64,000 nt of DNA from Polyodon spathula (Eukaryota; Chordata; Actinopteri; Acipenseriformes; Polyodontidae): the NCBI RefSeq assembly GCF_017654505.1, contig NC_054553.1:9436621-9500620 (forward strand). The letters are read 5' to 3'. The position numbers and the translations under genes are program-made. Below the pieces are notes generated by a model that worked only from the letters and a program-made list of their open reading frames with translations, was not told the DNA's origin and searched no databases. Below are positions 38,060-50,265 of this stretch, in pieces; position 1 is the first letter of the stretch; every line of letters begins with the position of its first letter.

Positions 38060-39969
38060 ATGTTCATTCAAGAAAAAACTATTTAGCAGATTCTAAAAGT
38101 AGTCACACATTAAGATACAATATGTATGAGTGTATGTATGTATGTAATCAGTTGATTGGCTAAACAATGTTATCAGTACAACAATAACTTGTCATTTCAA
38201 GTAACAAAAGTTTTATTTTTTTAGGTGCCACGCTAATTTTAAAAATATGCTCACTAAATATCCTAGTAGCATTTTACTCTATAATATTATACATTATTTA
38301 TAATAATATATATAAAGTCAATTTGGGACTAAACACCAGTTGTAGAGAAAAGGCATTTTTCACGAAGAACTAGCATTTGGCAGCTGGAGTTGCTTTACGG
38401 GACTACTGCGGTTTATAGGGGGCACTGTTTTCCATCATTCAGAAGTTTTCAGTACAACATTAACTTGTAGTATTACTCTTGGTATGCAAGGCTTATTTGT
38501 TGTTCCAACAGTTAATGCACTAAGAGCTGCCTTTTATACAGCACAAATGGTGGTTAATGCAGCTTTATGTGTTAGGGATTTAAAGACAATGTTATACACT
38601 GTACATTTTATCAATATTTTAAATATTTTGAGATACATTTTAGATTAAAGATCAGGTGTCATTTGCTTAGTATGTGCTTAGTAGCAGCAACAGGAGCAGA
38701 CTGACAAACTGTCAAAAAAGTAAAAAACTACTAAAACTAAAACTACCTTTTGGAAAATGACAACATTTAGACTAATACAGAAGGGTCAATACAACAAAAA
38801 TGTAGTAGATTATATTTTGGTGTAAATTTGAACATTATTGTAGAACACATACAACAGAGAGCATTACATTTTAATTGCAAAGGTATACATTTGTATTCTA
38901 AACATTTGACCTGAACGTAGTGGTCAATAGCCAATAATCCTCAGAAATATAATTGTGAACTGAAGAAGTTTCTTATTAAATTTAAGACCAATGATTCATA
39001 GTCTCAGGAAATTCACCACATTTAAAGTTCATAGGATCCCTAAAGCATAATCTTTTGAGACTGACACCAAAAAATGTCTTAGATTCTATGTCAGGACCCC
39101 AATAAATGGAAATCATATTATTTTCCACGTCAAATCACAAACTCAGTCCAGTCACATAAATATATCAAATTTGAATTAGTCATCTCTCCATTTAATGGCG
39201 TGTGTCTTGGATTTAATCTCTGCGCCCGCTTAGCTCTCAGAGATTTGTAGCATATCAAAAGAAGTCGACAGGGGCACTAGATGAGGTCCACTAAAATTAT
39301 TCAGTGTTCTGCTCCTTTTGGTCAATACTAATTGGATGATAACAGAAGGTGAATGAAATCATTCACGTCTACGGAATAAAAATGAAGGGCATGAAAAATA
39401 CCTTGCAAACCCTTGGACAGTTCTGCAAGCAAAGATGAGAAGCAAAAAGCAATGATTAAATCCACACCATTTTAATTATTGAGCTATCAATCTGGTCATG
39501 TTGGAGGTTGTTAGATGCAAATCTGTTTCCTTTTTACTGAATTTACAGCAGGTTACTGTACAGCAAAGTAATAAACAGAGAAGGAGCCTTTACAGAAGGG
39601 TGCATTTGTAATACACAGCAAGATGGATCTGCCACCTTTCTTTCACTTTTCCTTCTTTCCAGCTCTTTCATCATACCTTGTTTGTGTTGTCAGTATATCA
39701 AGAGTTTGATTATAATGGGAACAAGGATTCCTTTTCAACACTGTTCCTGATGTCAGCTACAGTACTATTGTAATGCCGCAGGCCTGGCACACTTACATGA
39801 AGGGTGCGTGCAGTAAATTAGCTTCACACTTCTAGATCTGCAATTGGCCACCCCTAAACTACTGGTTTAGCAGGAAAATAGTTTGAAATCCGGACATAAC
39901 TAACAGCACTAATGTAACCTCTATGTGCAGACCACAGCATTTTCACACGCTTTGTCATAGTGTGGTGTA

Positions 39970-40135
39970 TTAAATTGATCTAAACAGTGGATGATCCTCA
40001 TACCACTGGAATCAATCTCCATGACAACTAACACCTCTAACGGTGCAAGTGAGTTAGTAAAACTTGAGAGAGTTGCTTTTTTATTGATTTGAATGTCAGT
40101 GGCATGAATATCCACCACTGTTTAGATCAATTGAA
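39970..40135. repeat. Imperfect palindrome, MITE-like
   Basis: The left arm contains AATTGATCTAAACAGTGG and, further in, ATACCACTGGAATCAATC. The right arm read on the minus strand gives AATTGATCTAAACAGTGGTG and ATGCCACTGACATTCAAATC. Arms of about 45 bp are separated by some 75 bp. No coding potential. Confidence 0.75.
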
Positions 40136-41043
40136 TGACCCCCAGTGTACAATATTTATAGTTGGTACACATCTGTATTCTATGATTCTCTCAATAAAAT
40201 TCCATTCAAGTACCATTACATTGTCAATAGGGTGCATGACCATCACAGACAGCCATGTCTGCACTGATTTCAGGTGACAAGTTGTTTAAACTGTTCGGGA
40301 GAAATTGTCACTTTTATTCAATGCAGCAACATTTATTATTCAGAATATCTAATCATGTGTTGAGACCTACTGTACAGCAGACCCTTTATTAAAGTCAGAT
40401 CTACTGTTTTACCAACTGTCTAGGAACAGGGAGATGTATCTTTTATATAATACAGAATTATGTACATTTCGATCAGTCATGCTAGAGGAAGCCTGTTTAC
40501 ACAAACATGTTGTCTACAGACCTAACCTTCTGCTCACCTCAAAATGTATTAAAAGCCATATTAACTAGGCATAAATTTAAATCATAAGGAGACCTTTATT
40601 TGAATCCCAAAGACAATTCCTATAATCAGGTGTTTTCACGGTAATGAAAGAAAGTATCTCAGGCAGTATGTGATGTTCTTGCCCTTTTTAAGATGATGAA
40701 CAGCATCTTTCTAAATGTATAGCCTTCATATACTTGTAGGTGTATGGATTATTCAGTCTTCAGGGTGCAGCGTGATGTCTTCTGAAATCAATAGTTTATC
40801 ATTAAACATGTTCTGGACCATATTTTTAATACTCTTCTGATCTGCCAGTTTTAAGAGCCAGCTGCTTGATCAATAAAAGAAAATTTGTTAAACCAAAGGT
40901 GTTAACACAATGATCATTTACTTGTCAGTATGATCTGTGCATAAGAAAGAAGATAGATTGAAAATGTCCTCAAAGTGACTGTACAGACATTGAATGATTT
41001 TGAGAGCTTATAATCACAAATGACACAAATACAAATGCTGGTG

Positions 41044-41044
<1 letters not shown>

Positions 41045-41093
<49 letters not shown>
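41045..41093. repeat. (ATT)n microsatellite
   Basis: About 16 ATT units. Confidence 0.98.
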
Positions 41094-41690
41094 GACTACA
41101 AGACAATATTTAGGTACAGTTTTCTCCAATTTCTCAAAACATTTGCTTATCACTATTAGACCTAAAACATTTCCGTTTTAGAAATCAAAACCTGTTAAAG
41201 AAAAAAAAAAAAACATTTCTTAAAACAGTGCCTAATGTTTTGTGAACAGGGCCAAATGTAATATTTTAAAAATAGTCTTTAAGAAGGCTAAAAATGCTGA
41301 CAAAGACGACAGCAACAGTGCATCGACTACGACTGTGGACACAAACACACAAAGGCGTTCTGACAAGATGGAGATGGAGAAAAAACACTTCTGGAAATGA
41401 GATTCATGCACTACTTACTGTATGTGTTACTCAAAGTTGAGTATGCAAATAAAATATGATTAAAAATAATGCTAAACAACAAAATTGTGCAAATTATGAA
41501 TCACACTGCATAGTACTATAAGAAAGAAACTTAGTAACGGGGACCTGTATATTTAATTAGATTTATGTTATTGCCAGTAACACCAATACTGACTATAATT
41601 TAAGGAGCTAATGTGAATCAATACCATCATCTGTCTCAATGTGATGAATACCAGAACAAAAGGAGATTGTAGACTCAGTATATGACTATA

Positions 41691-41717
41691 ATATATATAT
41701 ATATATATATAATAATA

Positions 41718-41752
<35 letters not shown>
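41691..41752. repeat. (AT)n microsatellite, interrupted
   Basis: Two AT blocks separated by AATAATATAC. Confidence 0.95.
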
Positions 41753-41757
<5 letters not shown>

Positions 41758-44700
41758 ACGTTAACGATAACTTGTGAACCAAGCCAGTAATACAGTCATA
41801 TTTTTGTATTTAAAATTTTACAATTGCTACCAAGAAAGCAGGAAAATTATGATTATTTTTTTTTCTTTTGTTATTTCACTGTTAACTAATTTACTGTAAA
41901 CTGAAGTGAGTAAAAATTTCTGACATCTATCCTGACTTTTGATTGTTTAGCGAGGAAAGGTTCATTTTTGCAATGCATGTTTGATATACATTAATTGCAG
42001 GAAGTGATTTAGCAGTAAAGAAACAGATCGATTTAAAAAGTGGCTTCAACTGACGTATTCTTAGTTTTACTCTCTCCTTATTTATATATTTATTTATTTT
42101 TATGATATTTAGTAGTGAGCTCAAAGCTATGTAATTCCAGCAAAACAAAAGGCTTGATCCAAAGTAGCTGGCTGCTATATAGCACTTACTCTTCTATAAA
42201 GACACTTTTGTTAATCTATTTTATGTTACATATGTCTTTCAAGCAAGTAGCTGGAAGAGCAGCTCCTAAACTAAGGAAAATGTATGTTAACCCCAAACTT
42301 TTAGAGTAGAACCACTCTAAATAATTGAAACATCATAATACGGTTCTAAATACATTTAAGCCTTTTCGCCCCCATCAACCCAACTGCAATATTGAGCGAC
42401 ACTCAGCTTACGTCATAGTTCTGACTTAACCTTTTCATGTTCCCTTTGGTAGTTTCACTCAAACAACAAATTAGGTTTGTGTTACATCTCGGATTGCACA
42501 ACTTAAAACAAAAAACTGCAACTGTGATGTTATCCAGGGCAAACAGGGTTAAAACCGCAGTGGCGCCTGCTTCCCACAAGTCTTCTAGTTTACCAGTAAA
42601 TCTATGAATGCAGCTGTAATAGCCAATCCATGCATTACATTTGCAGGCAGGTCAAAACAGGATGACACCATGAAGACTGGCAGTTTATATTGGGGAAATC
42701 ATATTGCAGGGTAGGGGGAATTCCTAGCACTGGGTTTATTTTTTTCTGCATTGTAAGCTATAACTGGGAATTGTTCTACCTAGCAATATAGTGTGCTACA
42801 AGGAAATTGTTAACTACAGGTTTTGATACATATTTCAGGTCTTTCTATTTTTTGTCCACCTCATTTTTGACATCTGTATAATATATATTTCTATGCTTAA
42901 CAATCATGTTGGTGTTTTATATTGTGCTATTTTTTGTTGTTATATTTTAGCAATAGTAAAATATAACAATTTTGTGTAAGTCCTGCAAATCTATTGTTCA
43001 TTATTACTGTTTTCTAGAATACAGACCCTAAAAGTTTGCCAATTATATTGCATCTTTTTTTTTTTTTCATTTAAGACTGGAAGTGCTTGCAATAAATAGC
43101 TAATTGAAATGATCTGCCTGCTAGCAACAGATTGTTGTTGTTATATTTGTTAGCCAGTGTTTCGTCTTTATTGAAAATGTCACTAGTAAATGTCAGTTCC
43201 TTTATTAATTACTCCAAGATAAAGACGGTTATAATTATAGGTCTAAATGATGAATGTGTTCATCTGTATCCTAGTCTGTTAATCTGTGATGATGATTAAG
43301 TCTAAAAGGAATACAGTCAACTATTGGATTAGATGACTGGAAGACTGAATCTTCTCACTTCACACTAAATAGGATTGCAGTCTATTTTTGCTGACCATCC
43401 TTTAGTTTATGCTATTTTTCCAACATGTTTCAAAACCAGACTGGTCCGGGTCCCAATTCAATTGGCTGTCTACAATGTTTAACAAAGGTCATAGATTAGC
43501 TATTTGTAGAAATAGATATTCATCATATCAACATTGTCTCTGATTGCTTTTTAGTCACTGAATGGTTGCAACACATAATGAACCTTACTTCCAGGTACTA
43601 CTGAGTGACCCATCCAGCATTCTGCTGTGCTTTACACACTGTTGTGTACATGTTGGGGAGTAAAGGTGAGGTTGTTCTTGAGGTTTAAAATGTCCACTAG
43701 GGGCAAGGTGAAGACCAATGATTTGAACACAGGGCTCCAGAGTTGAATGAAATGACATTGTCTACTGTCTTGCCCTTTTCAAAATGACACAACTATCACC
43801 CTGATATGTTCATTTGATATTTAAATAAAGGTTCATAAGTAAATTTCCTGGCCACATAATTCAATAAAGATAAATAGTCATTTAAGAAAACCACTGCATA
43901 GAAGTAGAAAGGCAGTTAAATAAATAGTACTGTTACTTTTGTGCACAAATGTGGAAATTGTTATTTGTGTATGTAGTGTACAGCAATTGGTTTGCTTTGT
44001 TAATAGCATTACCCTTACAAAAATGCACCATCATATTTTTGCAGTTTATCATGTTTTACTAATGCTTAAACTGTGTATTTGGAGCAAATGCACTTTGATC
44101 ATACTGCACCTCTGTGATTTACTACACCTTACTATGATTCTACCATGTTCTACAACAGTACAGTTTTATAAAGCCTTTCATCCATACATGTAAAAACAGT
44201 AGAAAATTTAAATTAAAAAATTAAAAAATCAATATATTAGTTTTTAAGAAAAAAATCTTAGTCATACAGGTAGACTAATTTAATTAAAAGTATTTAGGAT
44301 TTTGAATATCTACAAAATAGTCCAAGCCAATAAGAATGAATCACCTTTTTTAATGCATAGTTGAGCTTGATTTGTACCATTTTCTTTAATTAATGGCCTT
44401 ATGTGGCCTGACTGGCTAAACAGATTTTGAGTGTTGTACAAATATGTCCTGGAGGGTTTGGAGTGTTGTGTATTTAGTTCCTAGTGACAGGCACTTCTTA
44501 GAATTATAACTGACAAGCAAGCCAGGGACATTAAATTCAAGACCTGCTAAACCCCAAGGGAGATACTGCCACTAGCCTGTAATTTTACTAAGACCCTTAT
44601 CGGTCTAATTCAGAAAATTATGGACTGCAGTTTAACCCTCAGAGAGCCAATTAAGGCAGGTTTCATTTGCTATTTTTAATTTTTACTCAGGCAAGCATTA

Positions 44701-46162
44701 TACCATCTAGGAGAGAGGAATAACTACATTGAAAGCTCATAATTCAAACCCTATTTAGTACTGTGAAAGACCTAAGATGGGGTGTCACTATCTCTTGCTG
44801 TCATACGCATCTGTTGTGTGTGTTCAAGGGGGGCATCCTCCATTCGTCATAGAATATTAGGGTTACTGTTAGGGGGCCTGGGGATGGTTATCAGTATATC
44901 CTGAACACATCTCACAGATGGCTGATAATACCAGTGATTGTCTAACATCTTCCAATGTTTGTATTTTAGACCTGGTCAAGTATGACTTTGATCAATTGTT
45001 TGCCAATTGTTATCTACTGAAAGGTACAGCTACGACCACTCCATTGATTTAACTTTGCACATTCCTGAGGAGAAATTTAAAATAGCAAATTTTAGCAAAT
45101 TAAAAATAACTCAAATCTTGATATGTGAGAAACCAAAAAATGTGGAGACCCTAATATATATTAGTTGTTTGGTTCTGTTTTTACAAAACTAAAAGGTGTT
45201 TTACTTCCCCCATTTTGAAACGCTGTAAAAATGCAGCTGTTAGTTTGTTACATGCTTGTATGTTTCCCCATATTGTATTTAATTTCGTTCTCATTTCATT
45301 CTCAGGGACAATGGTATAGGCTATGGCCAGGCTTCTTCCATTCATTCCTCTGTTTTATTTAATCCCAGCTTAAAGGTAAAACAAGTAGAGTGAATAATAT
45401 ATAAGAAAACTTTTTTTTGTTTTTTGCTTTGCAAGGTTTATAATAATGTTATTTATTCGAACTGTAAAGGCCCCCTGATGTTCAGCCCTAGGGCATCCTC
45501 AAGGGAAACTGCCGATTGTACCAAAATGTTTGTCAAAATACCAAGGCACTACTCTCAGTATATCCTATTTTAACTTTTATCTATAATGTTAATGAAACTT
45601 TCTGACTTTGCGATGTATACATATAAAAAGTTGCTTTTTCTTTATAAATTAAGCAGGACAAAAGTATTGTTGCCAATTTCACCAGGTTAAAAGCGTAGAG
45701 CAAGATATGGACCAAAGATGTTTAATGTTGAGCATGCAAACAAACTCCAAACTCCCTTTTGACAACTGATGGTTACATGCAGTTATCTTATGTAATTCCA
45801 TTATTGTATCATTTAAGTCTGTGCATAAAAGATAAAAGAAAAATAGGGAAGGGCAACAGTAAAGTAAATTCCAACTGTAAAGAAAATTCTCTGAACTGCA
45901 TTTGTTTTCGTGTTCACACTTTAGGGCATAGCTATAAATATGGACTAGAAGAATTAATGAGACTCAATATTCCCAATTGAGAAGCAATGAGCTTTTTCAA
46001 ATGTCAGTTTCATATGAACAGGAAGTTTTGTGCTTACAGCAATTTCTGTTTGAAAACCCACGCTACAGCTAATAAATCATCCCATGATAGACGCGTAATC
46101 TGAAACTTGAGATGCAGTCCGCCTTGAAATTTAAGCCTGAACTCCTTACTTCAACCAACGAG

Positions 46163-46186
46163 ATATATATATATATATATATATAT
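46163..46186. repeat. (AT)n microsatellite
   Basis: Twelve AT units directly before the inverted repeat of the following candidate transposon. Confidence 0.95.
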
Positions 46187-46668
46187 CGTATTACTTCAAT
46201 TTGGCGCCACTGCGTTTATTTTAAATTGATCAAAATGACTGTGGCCCTTAAACGAGGGTGCCGATTATACAAGGGTGGCCTTTATTAATAATACTATGCT
46301 TTACAAACGCTGCAATATTTTATTACATGATTTAAGGCATTTTAGAAGCAGCATGTGAGAGGCTCCGATCTGCAGCACTATACTCCTGTGTGTTTTTGGG
46401 GCTTGAATACAGTACATTTATTGACAGGTTACGAGAACCGGTTAGGTGGGAGTCGGGATGTTAGTGGATTACTGTACTAGCGAATCAGAAGTGTGTATTG
46501 GTTGCTATGGGGCAGGACTAGAAGAGGTGAGAGAACGGTTGTTGAGTGTGTTGCAGTTGTTTTTCTTAACAAAAAATATTGCCTCTGAATATCGGTTTGA
46601 TTTATGTTAAACCTAAAATATATCCTACTTTTTTTTCTCACTGTAATTTACCTAACTAAATCTTCTTT

Positions 46669-46677
46669 ATATATATA

Positions 46678-46768
<91 letters not shown>
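46669..46768. repeat. (TA)n microsatellite
   Basis: About 48 AT units with a short interruption (TCTATAT) near its start. Confidence 0.98.
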
Positions 46769-46771
<3 letters not shown>

Positions 46772-46986
46772 GTATAGGACTAAGTAAAATTCCAATTAAA
46801 TTAAAAAACAAAACAACTAAACCCCCTACAAAAAGATATCTTCATCCAGCTTTCAGATAAAGCTTAGCGTGACCGTCAAAGCTCTAAGTTCCTCTGAGTT
46901 TAAGTTTTCACCATCCAAGCTGAGGACGAGGTAGACATACAGACCTTGTTTTATCCCCTGCTATGTTGGCACTGAACTCTGCTGGG

Positions 46987-47009
46987 AAAAAAAAAAAAAA
47001 AAAAAAAAA
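46987..47009. repeat. poly(A) tract
   Basis: Twenty-three A within the candidate transposon. Confidence 0.95.
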
Positions 47010-47419
47010 TGACGTTAAAGACTGCTGTGCTGTAAGTAGTTCATGTTGGGTTGTCTGTCGGGACTGTACCATAAAATAAAATGTGCTTACTACGGTGTGT
47101 GTACATTAGTTTGTGTTACATGGTGGATTGAGGCTGCAATCTCTTCAGGGGCATCACATGTACATAGCCAGAGTGTGTGTTTCTTTCTTTATTTTTTGAG
47201 CAGGGGTACAAAAAAATAGCTTTACATTTCTTTATTGAGAGCGGCGTTTATTAAAAAGCAGATATCTGAGTGAGGTTTTAATTTGAGGGCGGCGTTAATT
47301 CGAGGGCAGCGTTAATTCGAAGTAATACATTATTCCAAAGAAAAGCATCTGTGCACTCCAATGTTTAACCTCCGCGAAGTGCCGACCATAAGGCTATGGT
47401 ATATATAAAAAAAAAAAAA

Positions 47420-47640
47420 GTCTATGTGAACTCACAATTGCTTCTTCCAGTTTTCAAGCGAAGTCCACCAAGACAGGTAGCACTCTCAAAGATTCAGACA
47501 AGACCACTGTGATCTTATTAGTTTATTTCATTAAAAACACACAAACAAAAATGCATCAGCAAACAATGTGTTTCAACAATGTGTCTTCATTAGGTTTGCA
47601 TTGATTTTACACAAGGAACAGCTGTGATTATTTATACAGA
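47420..47640 (-). repeat. Penelope terminal tail with a hammerhead-like core
   Basis: On the minus strand the segment reads CCTAATGAAGACACATTGTT and then GAAACAC, close to the CUGAUGA...GAAAC core of hammerhead ribozymes reported in terminal repeats of Penelope-like elements; one core base is changed (CUAAUGA). It goes on to AATAAACTAATAAGATCACA and the shared end GGACTTCGCTTGAAAACTGG ... GTGAGTTCACATAGAC. Confidence 0.65.
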
Positions 47641-47821
47641 TAAAATAATCAGCCAATTATATAACCATGTGGCCTGTATTGAGGTCTGATCACTTACCAA
47701 AATTGATAACAAATGTTTCACTAAGAATACATCATAAATATATACATTACATTGTGCAAGTTATTTCATGTTCTTGCTGTCAGTCTATGTTTAATGTCAA
47801 TATACAATCATATACTCAAAC

Positions 47822-47964
47822 ATATGGCACGTCAAATTATCATTTAGCTATATCTCAAATTAATTTAGAAGTATCTTCAAATATTTAAAGATATCTCTAA
47901 ATAATTTTAAGATATCTAAAATACATTTAGAGATATCTCAAAATGATTTACAGATATTTACAGG
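47822..47964. repeat. 21-bp minisatellite (AGAGATATCT motif), copy 2
   Basis: Six or seven units of exactly 21 bp, for example TTTAGAAGTATCTTCAAATAT, TTAAAGATATCTCTAAATAA and TTAGAGATATCTCAAAATGA, each centred on the palindrome AGATATCT. The lead-in GTCAAATTATCATTTAG matches the lead-in of the array at 27.4 kb. Confidence 0.85.
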
Positions 47965-47984
47965 TATTGCTCAGATACAATCCT

Positions 47985-48118
47985 TTTTTTCAGTCTAATT
48001 CGGCCACTGAAAGTTTTTCTCTGCTTTTTCCAGAGAAAAAAAAAATGACTAGAGACCTGTGCTTTCCGTCTTTTTGATGATGTCAGACAGGGTCCATCAT
48101 CGGACTGGAAAGGGAAAA
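47985..48118 (-). repeat. Fragment related to the piggyBac-like element at 14.3 kb
   Basis: Read on the minus strand: CCCTTTCCAGTCCGATGATG, then ACAGGTCTCTAGTCATTTTT and TTCTCTGGAAAAAGCAGAG. The element at 14.3 kb has CTTTCCAGTCCGATGTCAG, ACAGGTCTCTAGTCATTTTT and TCTCTGTAAAAAGCTGAG in the same order. Here no TTAA lies at the end. Confidence 0.75.
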
Positions 48119-48149
48119 TTGTAATGTCGGACCTGGTCACCGTCGAGCA

Positions 48150-48545
48150 CTCTTGAGGTGTCGTTGTTTAGTCTTCGAAACTCCAAGGATGGAGTATGCC
48201 CACTTGAAGACCCCAGAGATGTACTCTACTCAGCTCAATCCAGACAGTGCTGGGGAGACCGCACTGTGGTTGATCCCTGGAGCCAGCATCCCAGCCGTTG
48301 TGTGTGCTGATGCGCCAGGGAGGCAAAATAAGCTGATCCCTGGAGTCAGCATTATGCTTTAGCCATCAAAACCAAGCAGAAGGATATCTACATCATCAGA
48401 TGGAAGGAAACGCAAATGGATGAAAATGCAGATGGATCACATTAGTTTACTGTAAAGTTATGTCATAGTTGGAGCTTATCTTGTGGAGAGCCACATCTAA
48501 AATCAGCATGAAGTTGTATCTACTCTCATGTAATGGAAATCAAAG
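48150..48545 (+). repeat. Dispersed repeat of unknown class
   Basis: A GC-richer segment of about 400 bp with an internal duplication: TGATCCCTGGAGCCAGCAT (about 48270) and TGATCCCTGGAGTCAGCAT (about 48333), 62 bp apart. It ends near ATCTACTCTCATG. From memory it resembles a repeat that occurs many times in sturgeon genomes; I cannot give its class. A 69-codon frame across it (48153-48362) has no recognisable family and I do not call it a gene. Confidence 0.5.
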
Positions 48546-49154
48546 CAATAACTCAAAGGTGTGAACTTAAATCCAATGTTTCATTCAGGCCTTCAGTTTT
48601 AATTTTTTTTTTTTTTAAAGTAAAGATCCAATATGATTATGTTCTTAACAACTGATTCATTATATTACCACCTCTTACAGAGGTTGAAACTTTTTTCTAT
48701 AGCTATAGGGCTCTATATATCATTTTATTTTTTTTTAATTTGTAGACACACCCGCAATGTATTAAAGCCATTTTGACTCCCGTAACTTTTATCACTGCTA
48801 CGGAAGTTTAGCTACGGCTGTTCATTTCAAATTACTTTCATATGCAAATGTACGAATCTCATTATAATATCGAAGGTTCACACTTACTCTTGATGTAGTA
48901 TCATTTTCTCCTGACTTATGACATAGGTTTGAGCCTGTTATTCTATACATGCTTCTTAGTAGCGTAGATTCAACTGGCTGTTCATATGTGTTCCTACTGT
49001 TTCAAGGTATTTAGTTACTTTAAGCACCTTTAAAATTATAATAAAATAAAATACACATATATCACAATGACAATACATACATTTTGTTTTGGGTTATTTT
49101 ATATTTTAAGTTGCTTTATTTTAAACTTCACAAGTTCTGTAAACATCCAGCCAC

Positions 49155-50265
49155 ACCTCCCATGTTAACTACGAACCAAGTGACAAAAATGAATGGTGTT
49201 ATTGCAGCTCAAATTGAACTCACTAATGCTATGTTATTATTAAACCCGGCACTGGCAATACTGACAAGAGAGAGAATATGGCAACCAAGATTATTCAGAG
49301 CCAGAACATCTATCAGATGTGGAGTTTAAATTAAGATTTTGTTTTGATAAACAATCAATACACAAGCTATGTGCCTTAATACAACCTGATGTGACCAACC
49401 ATACTAAACGAAGTTCAGCATTAACAACTGAAATTAAACTATTAGCGGCATTATCATTTTATGCAACCAGGTCCTTTCAAAGACCAACTTCTGATTTAAT
49501 AGGAATATATCAGGTATTTATATCAAGTTACAGCAACCTTACTTAAACACCACGAAGAATTAATTCAGTTTCCTAAGACCGAGAGTAAATTTTATTCAAT
49601 TGCAGGATTCTCAAATGTTATAGGGGCTATTGAATGCACACACATTCCGAATAAAGCACTCCCTGGAGAAAGCTTTGCTTTTATCAATAGAAAGAACTTC
49701 TACAGTGTAAACTGTCAGATCACATGTGATGCTCAAGGAATAATAACTGATGTTGCTGCTAAATACCCTGGATGCTGTCACAGTGCCTTCACTGCAAGGA
49801 TGGATTGTGAGAGGATATGGAAACTGCGGTTGTTGCCACTAGATTAATTTTAGGTGCATATTTTAATATGGTTCTGAGTTATTACAGTTACAATTCAGAT
49901 TTATTAATACTATAATATTGTTCTTATTCTACTGTAGGTGACACTGGCTACTCTTTGCGTTTATGGTTAATGACTCCAGTTATTAAGCCCGACACTGAAG
50001 TAGCACAAAAATACAATGATGCGCATAGTAAAACTAGAAATGTGATAGAACGCACATTTGGAATTTTAAAAATGAGATTTAGGTGTCTGGATAAATCTGG
50101 AGGACTTTTGCAATAGTCTCCTCACAAGCTTGCTCTAAGAAAGGAATACTTCACATTGACAAGGAGCTTTGGGGTGAAGATGAACATGAAAATCATTGGA
50201 ACCAAGATGACATTAATACTGGAAGTGAAACACAAAATGAAATAATTGTAGAGTTCATTAATTAA
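49155..50265 (+). pseudogene. Harbinger (HARBI1-type) transposase, broken
   Basis: A DDE transposase of the PIF/Harbinger group. Order: ILTRERIWQPRLFRARTS (49256-49310), then after a frameshift FKLRFCFDKQSIHKLCALIQ and HTKRSSALTTEIKLLAALSF (49322-49470), HHEELIQFPKTESKFYSIAG, NVIGAIECTHIP (about 49616-49651), FAFINRKNFYSVNCQITCDA, ITDVAAKYPGCCHSAF, GDTGYSLRLWLMTPVI (49937 onwards), RNVIERTFGILKMRFRCLDK and SETQNEIIVEFIN with a stop at 50263-50265. The first catalytic Asp is Glu (codon 49632-49634); the Asp of GDTGY and the Glu of IERTFG (50048-50050) are kept. An in-frame TAG replaces Tyr after GGLLQ, and about 40 bp of the C-terminal block are missing. A segment of about 85 bp before GDTGY resembles an intron ending in TCTACTGTAG. 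Confidence 0.92.

Larger units (their letters stand above)
35738..46187. other. AT-rich unique DNA without recognisable genes
   Basis: About 10 kb with long T runs (36764-36795 and 38024-38055), (ATT)n at 41.05 kb, an AT tract at 41.7 kb and a palindromic unit at 40 kb. A 54-codon Lys-rich frame at about 41245-41399 (plus) has a protein-like look (KNADKDDSNSASTTTVDTNT) but no start codon or family match that I can name. Confidence 0.6.
46188..47328. mobile_element. Candidate non-autonomous DNA transposon with terminal inverted repeats
   Basis: The left end is GTATTACTTCAATT (46188-46201); the right end read inward on the minus strand is GTATTACTTCGAATT (47328-47314). Subterminal sequence at both ends contains GCG(C/T)TTATT- and GAGGG-type motifs, such as the repeated GAGGGCGGCGTTAATTCGAG at the right. 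The 1.14-kb interior is non-coding and carries a (TA)n tract (46669-46768) and an A23 run. Target duplication is not clear, so the superfamily is unassigned. Confidence 0.5.

Noticed and set aside
49138..49151. TGTAAACATCC, similar to the miR-30 seed region
   Set aside because: Only 11 bases, no hairpin, and next to Harbinger coding sequence.
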